Assembly: GCA_027922465.2 (NCBI GenBank)
Contig: BQMF02000028.1
Coordinates: 806,001-870,000, forward strand
Direction: 5' to 3'
Length of the DNA stretch: 64,000 nucleotides
Source: Turritopsis dohrnii
Lineage: Eukaryota; Cnidaria; Hydrozoa; Anthoathecata; Oceaniidae
This document shows positions 30,584 through 40,136 of the stretch, piece by piece (position 1 is the first letter of the stretch; each line of letters opens with the position of its first letter). The notes under the pieces were generated by a model. It did no database searches, was not told the origin of the DNA, and worked only from the letters and a program-made list of their open reading frames with translations. The translations under genes were made by a program, and so were the position numbers.

Positions 30584-32776
30584 CAGCATAATGACGAATT
30601 GAATGCTGAAACACCCACACAAACCATTGATATAGGGAATCCAACGTCAAACCGAAAACAGTTGAGATCTAGTACAGAAGTATTCCAAAAGCGGTGCTGT
30701 ATAATCTGCCAGAAAGCAACGGGTAAACTAACATTAGTTCAATATATGAAAACTGGTGAGAGAATGCTGGAGGTTGCAAAGTGCTTATCAGATCAGTCAT
30801 TATTTCTAAGGCTAAATTCCTTAACAAGCGCTGCAGACGCAGTTGCGAATGACATACAATATCACCTAAAATGTTGGGTTCAAGTCCAGCGAATAGCTTT
30901 CAAAGAAAACAATGAAGTTTCACCAAATATTGAGGACGTTGACCAAGTTTTGGCTGATGTAGAAATCATTAATACTGTTAACTACCAGTTGCATCACCCG
31001 TCTGAAGTTATTTTAGACACGAACAACATAAATACGACATACAACAACTTGTTGGGTCATACGGAACTTAAAAATTGCAAGAAATATCTTAAACAACTCC
31101 TTCAAGATAGTATCCCAGAAGTTACGTTTGTAAAGCCTGTGGCTCGAAATGCAAGTGAAAGGCTATGCTTAGCTTCAATTCACAGGCAAGCTGCCAATGT
31201 ATTCAGAAATAAAAGGGAAGATTATGCCTCAATACTCGAAGCAGCCAACATAATAAGAAACGATGTCCTCCAACGACAGACGTGGAAATTTTCAGGATCG
31301 TACAAAGAATTTGAGCTACCAAAATCTTTGATTAATGACACTCCAGATGGCAAGTCTGAATTTCATGGGATTGGAATAACACTTTTTCAACGCAAGAAAC
31401 GAACTGATCAAGATGCAAAAATCGAAATCAAGAGAACTCCTGGACCTTTAAAGTTTCAGCAAGATTCCGTTTTCATTACACAGGGATGTGAAAAACCGAT
31501 TTTCCAATGTGAACGATATCCAAATTTTGCTGGTATCGAATCTACGGAAAAGTTGAACATCTACAACAACTTTGATAAACTATGGGCTTTCACCAAAAAC
31601 ATTGACGAAGCAAGAATATTACCAACATGGGCCGCTACAAATTCGTTGCTTGAAGAGATACCTACAGAATTAACCAATTGTCAACTACTGCCGTTATTGC
31701 ATGGAACACCGACAGACTGGTCTAATTTATACACTGCATTAAAGATCGTGCAGGGCATTAGCGTGGCTGTTGCACCAAATCAAAAGGTTATTGTTTCCTT
31801 AGATTTGCAACTTTATGCGAAATGCGTGCAGTTGAGATCGAAAGAAGAAATCCGCAGTAAATTTGTTTTTAGACTGGGGGAGCTCCATGTTGTCTTTGCA
31901 GCATTAAAGGTTATTGGAAAATGCATTGATAACAGTGGCTTAGATAATCTGTTTATCAAAGCTGGCATTTATGGCCCTACCACACTAGGTCAAATCATTA
32001 ATGGTAAGCATATGAAAAGAGGAATCGAGGCACATATGACATTGTACTTGGCTCTTAGTAGTATTTTCAACCAAGAATTATTAGATGAGGAGACGATATC
32101 AACGATCAAGCGTAAGTTAAAAGGTTTTCGTGGGATCGATTGGAGAAGAAATATACAAAATATACAAGAAAACAAATGTTTAAAAGTTTCCGGTGGTGTC
32201 ACTGGCCTAATGCTATTACCAACCGCACTTACCCGATTCTGCTTGATTGCCCCAATTTCGTCAGCACTGTCTTCATCCTTTCAAAGTCGTTACGCTTTTG
32301 GCCCCAACCAAAGAAAGGAACATTATCAGCTCACAGGTAACACAACAATACGAGTATATGATAATGTCAATAAGCTGATAAAAGCAATGGAAACCTTTGA
32401 TTTAAGTTTCACGTCATGTCATAGCGTCTATAATGTGGTATCTAAAGCTATTTTGCCCGATGATGTGAAAAAGGATTTCGTCAATCAAGAACAAATTGGC
32501 AAGGACCTCTTTGACAACTTCGCTACTGAGAGATTGGTTGGAGACACATCTATTTGGGCCAAGCTGAAGAAGAGAGGGCTGAAAACATTTCGGTCACAGG
32601 TAAAGTCCTTTAACACTAAAATACTTCATGCTCTTAGCATGCTTGGTGATGGTGAAACATTGCCAACGCTGGAAGTTTTGGAATCATTGGAGACGTTTGT
32701 TGTGCAGTTGTATCGCGAGAAAGTGTGTGATAGCTTGTTCAGTCTTCCAGATTTGAGATGGTATCTGTTTTCATGA
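30584..32776 (+). pseudogene. Large transposon D protein, putative transposase (unassigned family)
   Basis: About 730 residues. The frame has no ATG at its apparent start; the first codons after a stop at 30581 read QHND, then TTG. Near the N-terminus are RCCIICQKATG and YHLKCW, a zinc-ribbon-like Cys/His set. The centre has VIVSLDLQLYAKC, FVFRLGELHVVFAALKVIG and LFIKAGIYGPTTLGQIINGK, blocks I have seen in large families of invertebrate repeat proteins fused to CXC domains. The Asp in SLDLQ is a candidate first catalytic residue, but I cannot place the others. It ends at TGA 32774-32776, and the downstream frame continues without a shift, so this is a single nonsense codon. A role as transposase is inferred from its place between the TIRs. 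Confidence 0.65.
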
Positions 32777-33166
32777 TATGCAAATGATGTTGAAAAGTTG
32801 CCTCCAACAGCTTCAGCATTAAAGTATAAGATCTTTCGCAGCCACTATGTAACTTTGGTTCTCAAACGATCACACTTAGCCAAGCAATCTTTGCCACAAC
32901 CAGAAGGTTATGGTTGGGAGAGAGATAACAACACGCTAGTGCCAATAATGACTGATAACCTCCCGGCTCCACTTGCTTTAAATGAACTTAGTATTTGTAG
33001 TTGTAAAACAAAATGCAAAAGTAAAAGATGCAAGTGTTTCAAGTATGATCTGGTATGTACAAACATGTGCAAGTGTAGTTCCTGTGAAAATGATGGCGTC
33101 GACGATGATTATATGAAAATGAGATTGACATTGAAGAGGAAGAAGACTGAACTATATGATTTGTAA
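32777..33166 (+). pseudogene. C-terminal CXC (tesmin/TSO1-like) domain of the transposon D protein
   Basis: In phase with the preceding frame after one TGA. It starts with YANDVEKLPPT and later has LPQPEGYGW and LPAPLALNELSICSC. It then has a Cys cluster CSCKTKCKSKRCKCF followed by CTNMCKCSSC, the spacing of a CXC domain, which binds zinc and can bind DNA. It ends with a basic tail. The upstream nonsense codon means the full protein is made only by readthrough or in other copies. Confidence 0.72.
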
Positions 33167-33334
33167 TAGTGTCTAGGATATTATATCTGTCTGCATTTGA
33201 AAAGTAACTCCCTAATTTTTTTAAAGGTTAATTTAGGAGTAGTTGAAAATCAAGAATTTAAGTTCTAATCATTGAAATGTTAGTCAGAATTCTATCTATT
33301 CATCTTCTCTTCTGATTTGATGTAATGTATTATT

Positions 33335-33745
33335 CATGTAAAACAAATATTTAGATCAATTATGACATCATTGCCAAATTTCAAACATTTTACACCAAGT
33401 TAACATCTCAAAAAAGAAGGTTTACAATCTAGTCATTAGATTATCGGTCTGCATTTTATACAAATTTCAATTGCTTGTAACTTTGGAACAATAACTTTTC
33501 AGAATACAGTATTCTTGTATTTTCTGCTCCGATTGCAATTGTCTTTCGAATGGTACCAAATGACATTTTTTTTTTGCTGACCCAGAATATTACTGACGTC
33601 AGCACACGTGACCCAAGTGGACAAATTTTTTGACACCTTCGATTTTTTTCCTATTTGAGGTCTAAGTTATCCAACTAAAGTAAAATTTTAATTCTAACAT
33701 TACGAATCTAGCGGGATTACAATTCAGCCCTCACTAAATTGATCG
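33335..33745. repeat. Right arm of internal inverted repeat of transposon D
   Basis: Inverted partner of 29440-29905, beginning just after the last recognised coding segment. It contains the palindromic CTGACGTCAG and CACGTG sites in inverted order. Confidence 0.8.
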
Positions 33746-34082
33746 CAACGTTTTCAGTGATCATTATTGATTTTTGTCATTTCGTCGATAATGTTTTCAG
33801 AACATTGGGATGAGGGACGAATGAAAACATTTTAACGTCGGCTTGACGAGTTGCAAAAGTTCTCTTTTGAAATACTCACCTTCGCTTAAATATAATATTA
33901 CCTGTTTCCTTCAGTTTGTTATGAAGTTTATGTGAAAGGTTGTCTGAAAGTTGTGTTTACACAGGGCTCTAAAAGTTTACTTGAGGGTAATTCTAGAATT
34001 GAATTTCTTACGCCGTAATCAAGCGAAAGAAAGATTAATATACACGAAATGGTTTCCTTGTCACAAATAAAATGATCACATG

Positions 34083-34327
34083 TTTAATATTAATGTTATT
34101 ATCGTTAATATCAAAAATATAGTTATTTTCTTACTATAATTTCGTAATTATAGTATATATAATATATATAACGATAGTAGTGATATTAACGATAATAGCG
34201 CTATTAACTATAATAACGCAACGATAATTATTAGCGATAATATCGCTAATTCTATTGTTTTATTAACGATATTATCGTTAATAATTATCGTTAATATCGT
34301 TTGTTATCAAAATCCCCTGGAACGTCA
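34083..34327. repeat. Right terminal inverted repeat of transposon D
   Basis: Inverted copy of the left end for about 45 bp, preceded by many ATTATCG, ATATCG and TAACGATA iterations and a short (TA)n tract near 34150-34170. Confidence 0.8.
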
Positions 34328-35100
34328 CATATACAAAATGAAAGCATGGCCGAGGAGAGCAATAGCACATTTTCATTAACCGAAATGAACGCCATGGGCG
34401 CTTATAATTTTTTTGAACTTTTACGTTGGGCGCTTATACGGACGAGGCGCTTAATTAAAAAATCACTAGAATCACCAATACCGTTTACCATTTCACTGGA
34501 TGCTCAAGCAACTTCAAAAAAGCTCGATAATTACTCTCACTTAGAAATGAAAACACTTCATTCCGGCCTTATGAGTTTTCTTCATTATGCTGAAATATAT
34601 GTGCAACTCAAAACCATGTTTTTCTCATTATTTTATGTTTTTGCTGAATAAGCGCTCAATTTTGGATCTGGGCGTTTAATTGGAATCTGGGCTTGATTAC
34701 AAATTTTTCCTCTAAACCTTGGTTCTAAACCTGTTTAATTGGATGGGGCGTTAAATCCTGGCCGCTAAATCGGTCATTTACGGTACTTAAATTAACAGAC
34801 TAGGGTGTGCCCTAGTCTAAAGAAACCAAACAATGTTACAAACATGTTGGGTTCATGTGGGTTTATAGGATGACCATCCTTGATCGAAGCGTTCCTTTGA
34901 CGTGGTTTGGTTTGACGAACAAACGAGTTCTCTGTTAGCACGATGCATGAGTTTAAAGCTGCTTTATCTCGCTTATTTTACGCAGGCTTATTCCTGTCAA
35001 AGATTTCAAAATTCATCTATTTTCAAGGTATCCCTTACAACGATAGCACTTATACATTCTTTGATAGTTGGCAGTTGTAGTAGAGGAATTTGAAATCTCT
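34328..35100. other. Gene-free stretch with GGGCGCTTA-type repeats and a palindrome
   Basis: 34390-34460 has several GGCGCTTA units, and 34650-34790 has GGGCG(T)TTAA units ending in TCATTTACGGTA. This could be a short non-autonomous element, but ends and target duplication are not clear. GACTAGGG-TGTG-CCCTAGTC at 34799-34818 is a perfect hairpin. No convincing gene is present. Confidence 0.45.
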
Positions 35101-35709
35101 TCGAAAAATTGGATTGAACCAGTCACTCAAAAGATTCTTTTGGAAAAAGAAGAATTTTCAAGTGGAGGTTTCCGCGTAGCGTAGTTAGGTAAAGGAATTG
35201 GAGGACAACTTCGAAATAAAAAATTAGTTGTAAAGAAATATAAACCCGAGAAGAAAGATGAAACCTTGGAAACAGTTAACGAGACAGAAGAAGTACATGT
35301 GCGAAAGGTTGTGCAAATGCACATGGTTGCAAGGCACTTAGCCAAACAATTGCAATCAACTGCACCAGAAGGGTATGGTGAACATTTCCAATATGTGAAA
35401 GTATATTTTGGCATGTTAAGAGAGTGTCCTGTTACAGTAGAAGAGTATTTGGATGGAGAATTTGTCAAGTACATCAACAACAATGGAATGGTTGTGTCAA
35501 CAGAAACAATTATAACGGAGAAAGCAGAGGCATTCGTCCATTTTACATACAAGAAGTCAAAAGATCAGTTGATGGTTCTTGACATCCAAGGATCTGGATA
35601 TTACCTCACTGACCCCGAGATAGCAACATTAGAAATGAGAGACGAAAAAAAATTCTTGGAACTTTTGCTCAGGAAACTTATGTATAAACGCAATGACGGA
35701 GTTCCTTGA
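35101..35709 (+). pseudogene. Alpha-kinase (MHCK/EF2K type) domain fragment
   Basis: One plus frame contains SSGGFRVA, then a TAG (35182-35184), KLVVKKYKPEK with the likely ATP-binding Lys, VVQMHMVARHLAKQL, CPVTVEEYLDGEFVKYINNNG, EAFVHFTYKKS, VLDIQGSGYYLTDPEIAT and a short divergent tail. The order FR-A, K in the beta strand, VEEYL-GEF-KY-NN, F-HF-Y, DIQG-G--LTDPEI is characteristic of alpha-kinases. The glycine-rich and Asp residues of the active site are in the DIQG...DPE block. The terminal zinc-binding H-x-C-N-x-x-C segment is absent and the TAG interrupts the N-lobe. It is either a pseudogene or an exon set with the end missing. Confidence 0.78.
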
Positions 35710-36394
35710 TAAGCATATATGTAATAGATTTTGCACCATGCTTAACCTTTAAGTATTTGCATGTAATTAGATATATGTTTTCTATCATTTCTTATACCAT
35801 GTAAAATTCTTTCAGTTGGCAAGATGTCTTAGAGGTTGGGTTCATACCATGGTGTATTTTGACTGACCCTTGTTGTTATTCTTTAATTTCTCCATTAATG
35901 TGTTTATGAAAGAAAAGGGGTCATCATTAGACTCTGTTATTCAGAATCACTACTGAGACAGGGACGTAATTTCTTCAAAAACATTGAGGGGGCTAAAAAC
36001 ATTTAGGGAGCGAGAAAATATTTTGAGCAGGGTGTCAGTGTAGGGGCTTTAGGGGAAGGAGTATGAAAAGTTTTCCCTAATATTTTTACTTCAATTTTGC
36101 TTAAAATCATTCCAAATTCTAGCTTTTTAATGTTTTAAAAATAATTTTTTTTTCAACCAAAAAAAAAATGGAGGGACTTCAGCACCCCCCTCCCAGCATC
36201 CCAGAAATTACGGCCCTGTGAGATAAGATTTCTTTTGAATAAAAGCTGATTTCAACAGAATGGGATTGGGAAATAATATAAGTAATATTTCTACTCTAGA
36301 GATAGGAAAGGGGGGATGTTGGGACAGAAATGTATCCCTTAATTATCAACGAGAATCCCTGTCAATTATTTTCTACTAAACATAAAGTATTAAC
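35710..36394. other. Gene-free stretch before the LINE
   Basis: AT-rich with purine- and T-rich tracts; no gene is recognised. The last part may include the 5' untranslated region of the LINE that starts coding near 36395. Confidence 0.5.
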
Positions 36395-39272
36395 GTGGAA
36401 AATTCTAAGATTTCGGGGATTTCCCTACATAAAGTTGTAAACAAACTTCAAAACGCACAGAACCACTTCAAGATAGCACACCTCAACACCCGCTCTATAT
36501 GTTCATCATTTGCTGAATTTCAAGTTTTTATGGAAACCTACAATCTTGATATCATCACCTTATCAGAAACATGGCTGAAAAGTGACATCAACGTACTAGA
36601 GTACGTTCAACTCCCGAAGTACAACTTTGAATTTAGAAATCGCGATGAACGTCGAGGAGATGGTGTCGGACTATATATAAAAGATCATTTAAAATACAAA
36701 CTTCGCAAAGATTTGAATAACATTGATGATACAATGGAACATATCTGGATTGAAGTGTCTGGCAAAAACAAAAATCATTCCTTTTTACTTGGAACATTTT
36801 ATCAATCTAGCTTCATAGAGGAAGAAAAACACATCTGGTTAGACAAATTTGACCAGATTCTATCCCATATACATTCTAAATGGCTAGGACCAATAATAAT
36901 CACTGGTGATTTCAATATAGATTTACTACTTTTACCACATCGTCAATCAACAATGACTTATAACAACATCATTGACAGTTACAATCTAGAACAGCACATA
37001 ACAAAACCAAGTCGCGAAGGGAAATCACTGATTGATCACATCATTTCAAACATATCATCAAAAATAAAACATACCGATGTACTACCTGGAGATACGATAA
37101 GTGACCATGACGCACCCTACATTATTGCTAACATACGACAAGAGAAATTTGAAAAAAGATATAAATTTCTCAGAAACGAGAAAAATTATAACCAAAACGC
37201 ATACCTGGAAGATTTCTCGCAGTTACCCTTAAATCTTATCTACGCATTTGATGATCCCAATGACCAAGTAGATATTCTAAATAAGTTAGTCACTGATTGT
37301 ATCGATAAGCATGCACCCTTGGTCCGCCAAAAAATCACGAGACCACCGGCCCCATGGATGAAAGACCCAAAAATTGTCACTCTGCAGAAACAGCGAAACC
37401 ATCTCAGATTTCAAGCACATCAGACACAAAACATACAAGATTGGGGCAGATACAAAGAGATCAGAAATTCACTAAAGAAAACTATTAAGTCAACAAAGAG
37501 AAATTTTTATTACACAGCTCTCTCCTCAAAACGCCCAAAAGAAGTTTGGAAAACCATCAAAAAGATCTTGACACCTAATCCAAATTGTATCAACATTGAT
37601 CCTGACAAACTTAATACTCACTATACGACTCTCGCAGAACGAATATCAACCGTAAAAAACTCTGCAAGAAACTTCATTCAAAATCTCCCTGATTCTCCAG
37701 AAGCTTTTTACCTGCAACCCGTATCCGCTACAGACGTCAAAAAAGCAATTCAACAACTACGCGATGATTGTTTGACAGGACATGACCAAATACCTGTAAG
37801 ATATATTAAACCTGCCATTGATTTCGTTGTCTCGCCACTAACATCAATCATCAACAACTGTATTGCAAAATCTACTTTTCCCGAAGCATGGAAGATTAGT
37901 CATATCTCCCCCATTCCAAAGATAGAGAATCCGAAAACCGCCATTGATTTTAGACCAATCTCAATCCTACCAGCGTTATCAAAGGTATACGAGAGATTAA
38001 TTTTACAGCAACTCGTTCAATACATTGAGAAGAAAAAAATATATAAGTCGACGCAATGTGGCTTTCGTCAGGGACATTCAACATTGTCGCTTCTGTTGAA
38101 AATGAAAGACGACATCAATAAAGCAATGAAAAATGGAGAAGTAACCTTATCTATTTTAGCTGATTACAGCAAAGCATTTGACACCGTCAACCATAATATC
38201 CTCCTTGAAAAACTACAAACTTTCAACTTTTCATCAAGCACCATACACCTTATACATGAGTACTTAATTGATCGCAAGCAATATGTCCAAATCGATGATC
38301 AATCATCTTCAATGAATAATATTTCTTCCGGAGTACCCCAGGGCAGCATCCTTGGACCTGTTTTATTCAACTTATATGTAACAGATATGTCAGCTGAACT
38401 TACCAACACTTGTCTTCAATACGCTGATGACACGAACATATATGGACACGCAAAATCTAATCAGTTGTTATCACTCGCAAAAAGCTTAGAGCAAGACCTA
38501 CAAACACTATCAAATTGGTCCAAATCAAATAATCTGGCGTTTAACCAATCAAAAACAAAAATTATGTTGTTCGCTACACCCAATATGTTGGCAAAACACC
38601 ACCTCAATGATGCCAACACATACGAGATCAACCTAAATGACATTAAACTCGAACGGATCAGCACGTCAAAAATATTAGGAGTGACTTTCAACCAAAAGCT
38701 TACATGGGACGACCACATCAATACAACACTCAAATCAGCCTATTCCGCCTTTCGATCCCTCAGCAAAATTAAAAAACTTACTCCATTTCATTTACGTAAA
38801 CAATTAGCTGAAATGCTGATATTATCAAAAATGGACTATTGCAACGTAATTTTTGCAGAAGCACCCTGTTACCTCATAAACAGAATGCAGAAACTCCAAA
38901 ACTCACTCGCTGGTTACACCTATAGCAGATTCGGTGGCTTTGCAGAAACAATTAACCTAAAATGGCTACCAATTCGTGAAAGAATTGACTTGGCAACATC
39001 TAAGACAGCCCACAAGTCCCTTTACAATGATATCTGGACAGAAAATTTAAAATGTACTTTTATGGATCGACCAAAGTCACTAAGAACACCAATAGAGACA
39101 CGACACAAAATCAAACCATGCAACATCACCAACTCCATTCCAGTATACTGTCGGCCGGGCATTAAATGACCTCCCACCTAACTTTCGATCAATCCAAGAT
39201 CACAAGAAATTCGTCAATTCTTGCAAGAAGTATTACATGGACCGAGCATTTGCCAAATTAACTAATTTATAA
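36395..39272 (+). CDS. LINE ORF2p: endonuclease and reverse transcriptase
   Basis: 924 residues open from 36395 (a GTG; no ATG exists before about residue 46) to 39169. About residues 25-245 are an EEP endonuclease: HLNTRSI, LSETWL, GDGVGLYI, ITGDFNID and SDHDAPY give the metal-binding and catalytic residues. About residues 440-720 are the reverse transcriptase: FRPISILPA, ADYSKAFDTVNH, GVPQGSILGPVLF and the catalytic YADD near residue 675. The C-terminus has LILSKMDYCNVIF. A one-base shift near 39150 truncates the frame. The other frame continues with LNDLPPNFRSI and AFAKLTNL to TAA 39270-39272. It nicks target DNA and primes reverse transcription there. Except for the C-terminal shift the protein looks intact. 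Confidence 0.9.
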
Positions 39273-39424
39273 AGAAAAGAAAAAAAAAAAGAAAAAAAAG
39301 TTGTTAATGTTTATACGTTCGTCATAACGCACAAACACAAAATCTTTCGCATTTTGAGATGAAGAGCCATTGTAAATATGGAAATGCTCAGAATAAATTC
39401 CGTTATTATTATTATTATTATTAT
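36395..39424 (+). mobile_element. LINE of the L2/CR1 group, nearly complete ORF2 with (ATT)n tail
   Basis: One long reading frame followed by a short 3' untranslated region that ends in a (TTA/ATT)n microsatellite at about 39401-39424, the usual tail of this LINE. The 3' region (GATGAAGAGCCATTGTAA) is shared with the truncated copy at 42869-43706, which confirms one family. No ORF1 lies upstream, so the copy is 5'-truncated or the family lacks a linked ORF1. Confidence 0.88.
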
Positions 39425-39607
39425 AAAGTTTAGTTAACAAATATTAGGGGTTTTCCCTAATATTATTATTATAACCACTACTCAGAAATGTAAACAATTA
39501 AATATCTCATAAAAATGTCCAGGGGAAATCCCCAATTGTAGTAAAAAGCAGTTTGTAGCAGTTTAAACTTTATAACATAAATGAGCTAACAATACTCATA
39601 ACACACA

Positions 39608-39665
39608 GGTCAGCGTAATCTAGTGGTTAAGAACGCTAACTTCGTGTGTTCGAACCCCACGCAGT
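39608..39665 (+). repeat. tRNA-like (A box and B box) sequence, probable SINE head
   Basis: TAATCTAGTGGTTAAGAACG resembles a pol III A box, and TGTTCGAACCCC (39648-39659) resembles a B box. The spacing is shorter than in a real tRNA and the acceptor stem does not pair fully, so this is a tRNA-derived repeat or pseudogene rather than a tRNA gene. Confidence 0.45.
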
Positions 39666-39708
39666 TCGTCCGAGAGGAAGTATATATACTTCGGCGGTTG
39701 TAGATCTC

Positions 39709-40038
39709 TCATGTTCTGGTTGTGAAACTTGCATGAGTGCGCACTTCCCCGCAGTTGAGTTGAATATATCGCGGAATGGTTAGCAATGCGTCTTGGTGAT
39801 TTATCACTGTCAGGTTTCTCTGGTCAATAGAGACATTCAGGTTACCGTCATTTCGATCGAAATTCAACAAAACGCCAGGGCTTAGAAGTGTCAGCATGTA
39901 TCCACAATGCCAGCTATAATTGCACACTACACGCGCTGATCTGCGAAACACATACCATATGCTAAACACCGTGGTTATCGCTAAAATCAAAGCAATTTTT
40001 TCTTCTTCATGAGATGGGAGTGAATTTGTTTGACTCAC
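39709..40038 (-). CDS. Small membrane protein ORF downstream of the Polinton polymerase
   Basis: 109 residues from an ATG at 40038, starting about 100 bp after the polymerase stop on the same strand. Residues about 13-31 (EKIALILAITTVFSIWYVF) form one hydrophobic segment followed by RR, suggesting a membrane anchor with the basic side inside. I do not recognise the family. It could be a Polinton accessory gene. It could also be a chance frame, since its C-terminal part approaches the tRNA-like repeat. Confidence 0.3.
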   Translation of the reverse strand: MSQTNSLPSHEEEKIALILAITTVFSIWYVFRRSARVVCNYSWHCGYMLTLLSPGVLLNFDRNDGNLNVSIDQRNLTVINHQDALLTIPRYIQLNCGEVRTHASFTTRT

Positions 40039-40136
40039 TCTTTTGTGAACTTCCTTTTGTGAACTTTTATTTTTTGTTTGTTTGTTTGTTTGTTTTTGTT
40101 TTTTTTTTACCTCTTACCTCTTACCTCTTTGTTATC

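Larger units (their letters stand above)
28672..34327 (+). mobile_element. Transposon D: 5.66-kb TIR element with CXC-domain protein, superfamily unassigned
   Basis: The left end TGACGTTCCAGGGGATTTTG and its exact inverted copy at the right end (34327 inward) mark the termini. Both continue with ATAACAAACGATATTAACG and an array of TTAATATCG or TTATTATCG units (28700-28830 and about 34090-34310). A second pair of long inverted repeats, about 29440-29905 versus 33335-33745, lies further in. The interior codes on the plus strand for a Cys-rich plus CXC-domain protein with a few interruptions. No clear target duplication is visible; GATATA and CATATA at the borders agree at five of six bases. I cannot assign the superfamily. 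Confidence 0.75.

Noticed and set aside
28666..34335. Clear target duplication for transposon D
   Set aside because: Bordering GATATA and CATATA agree only partly; length and sequence cannot be fixed from one copy.
34799..34818. Perfect hairpin GACTAGGG-TGTG-CCCTAGTC as a terminator or regulatory site
   Set aside because: A single short palindrome in gene-free DNA, expected by chance at this scale.
39608..39680. A real tRNA gene
   Set aside because: A- and B-box-like blocks exist but spacing is too short and stems do not pair properly; listed only as tRNA-like repeat.
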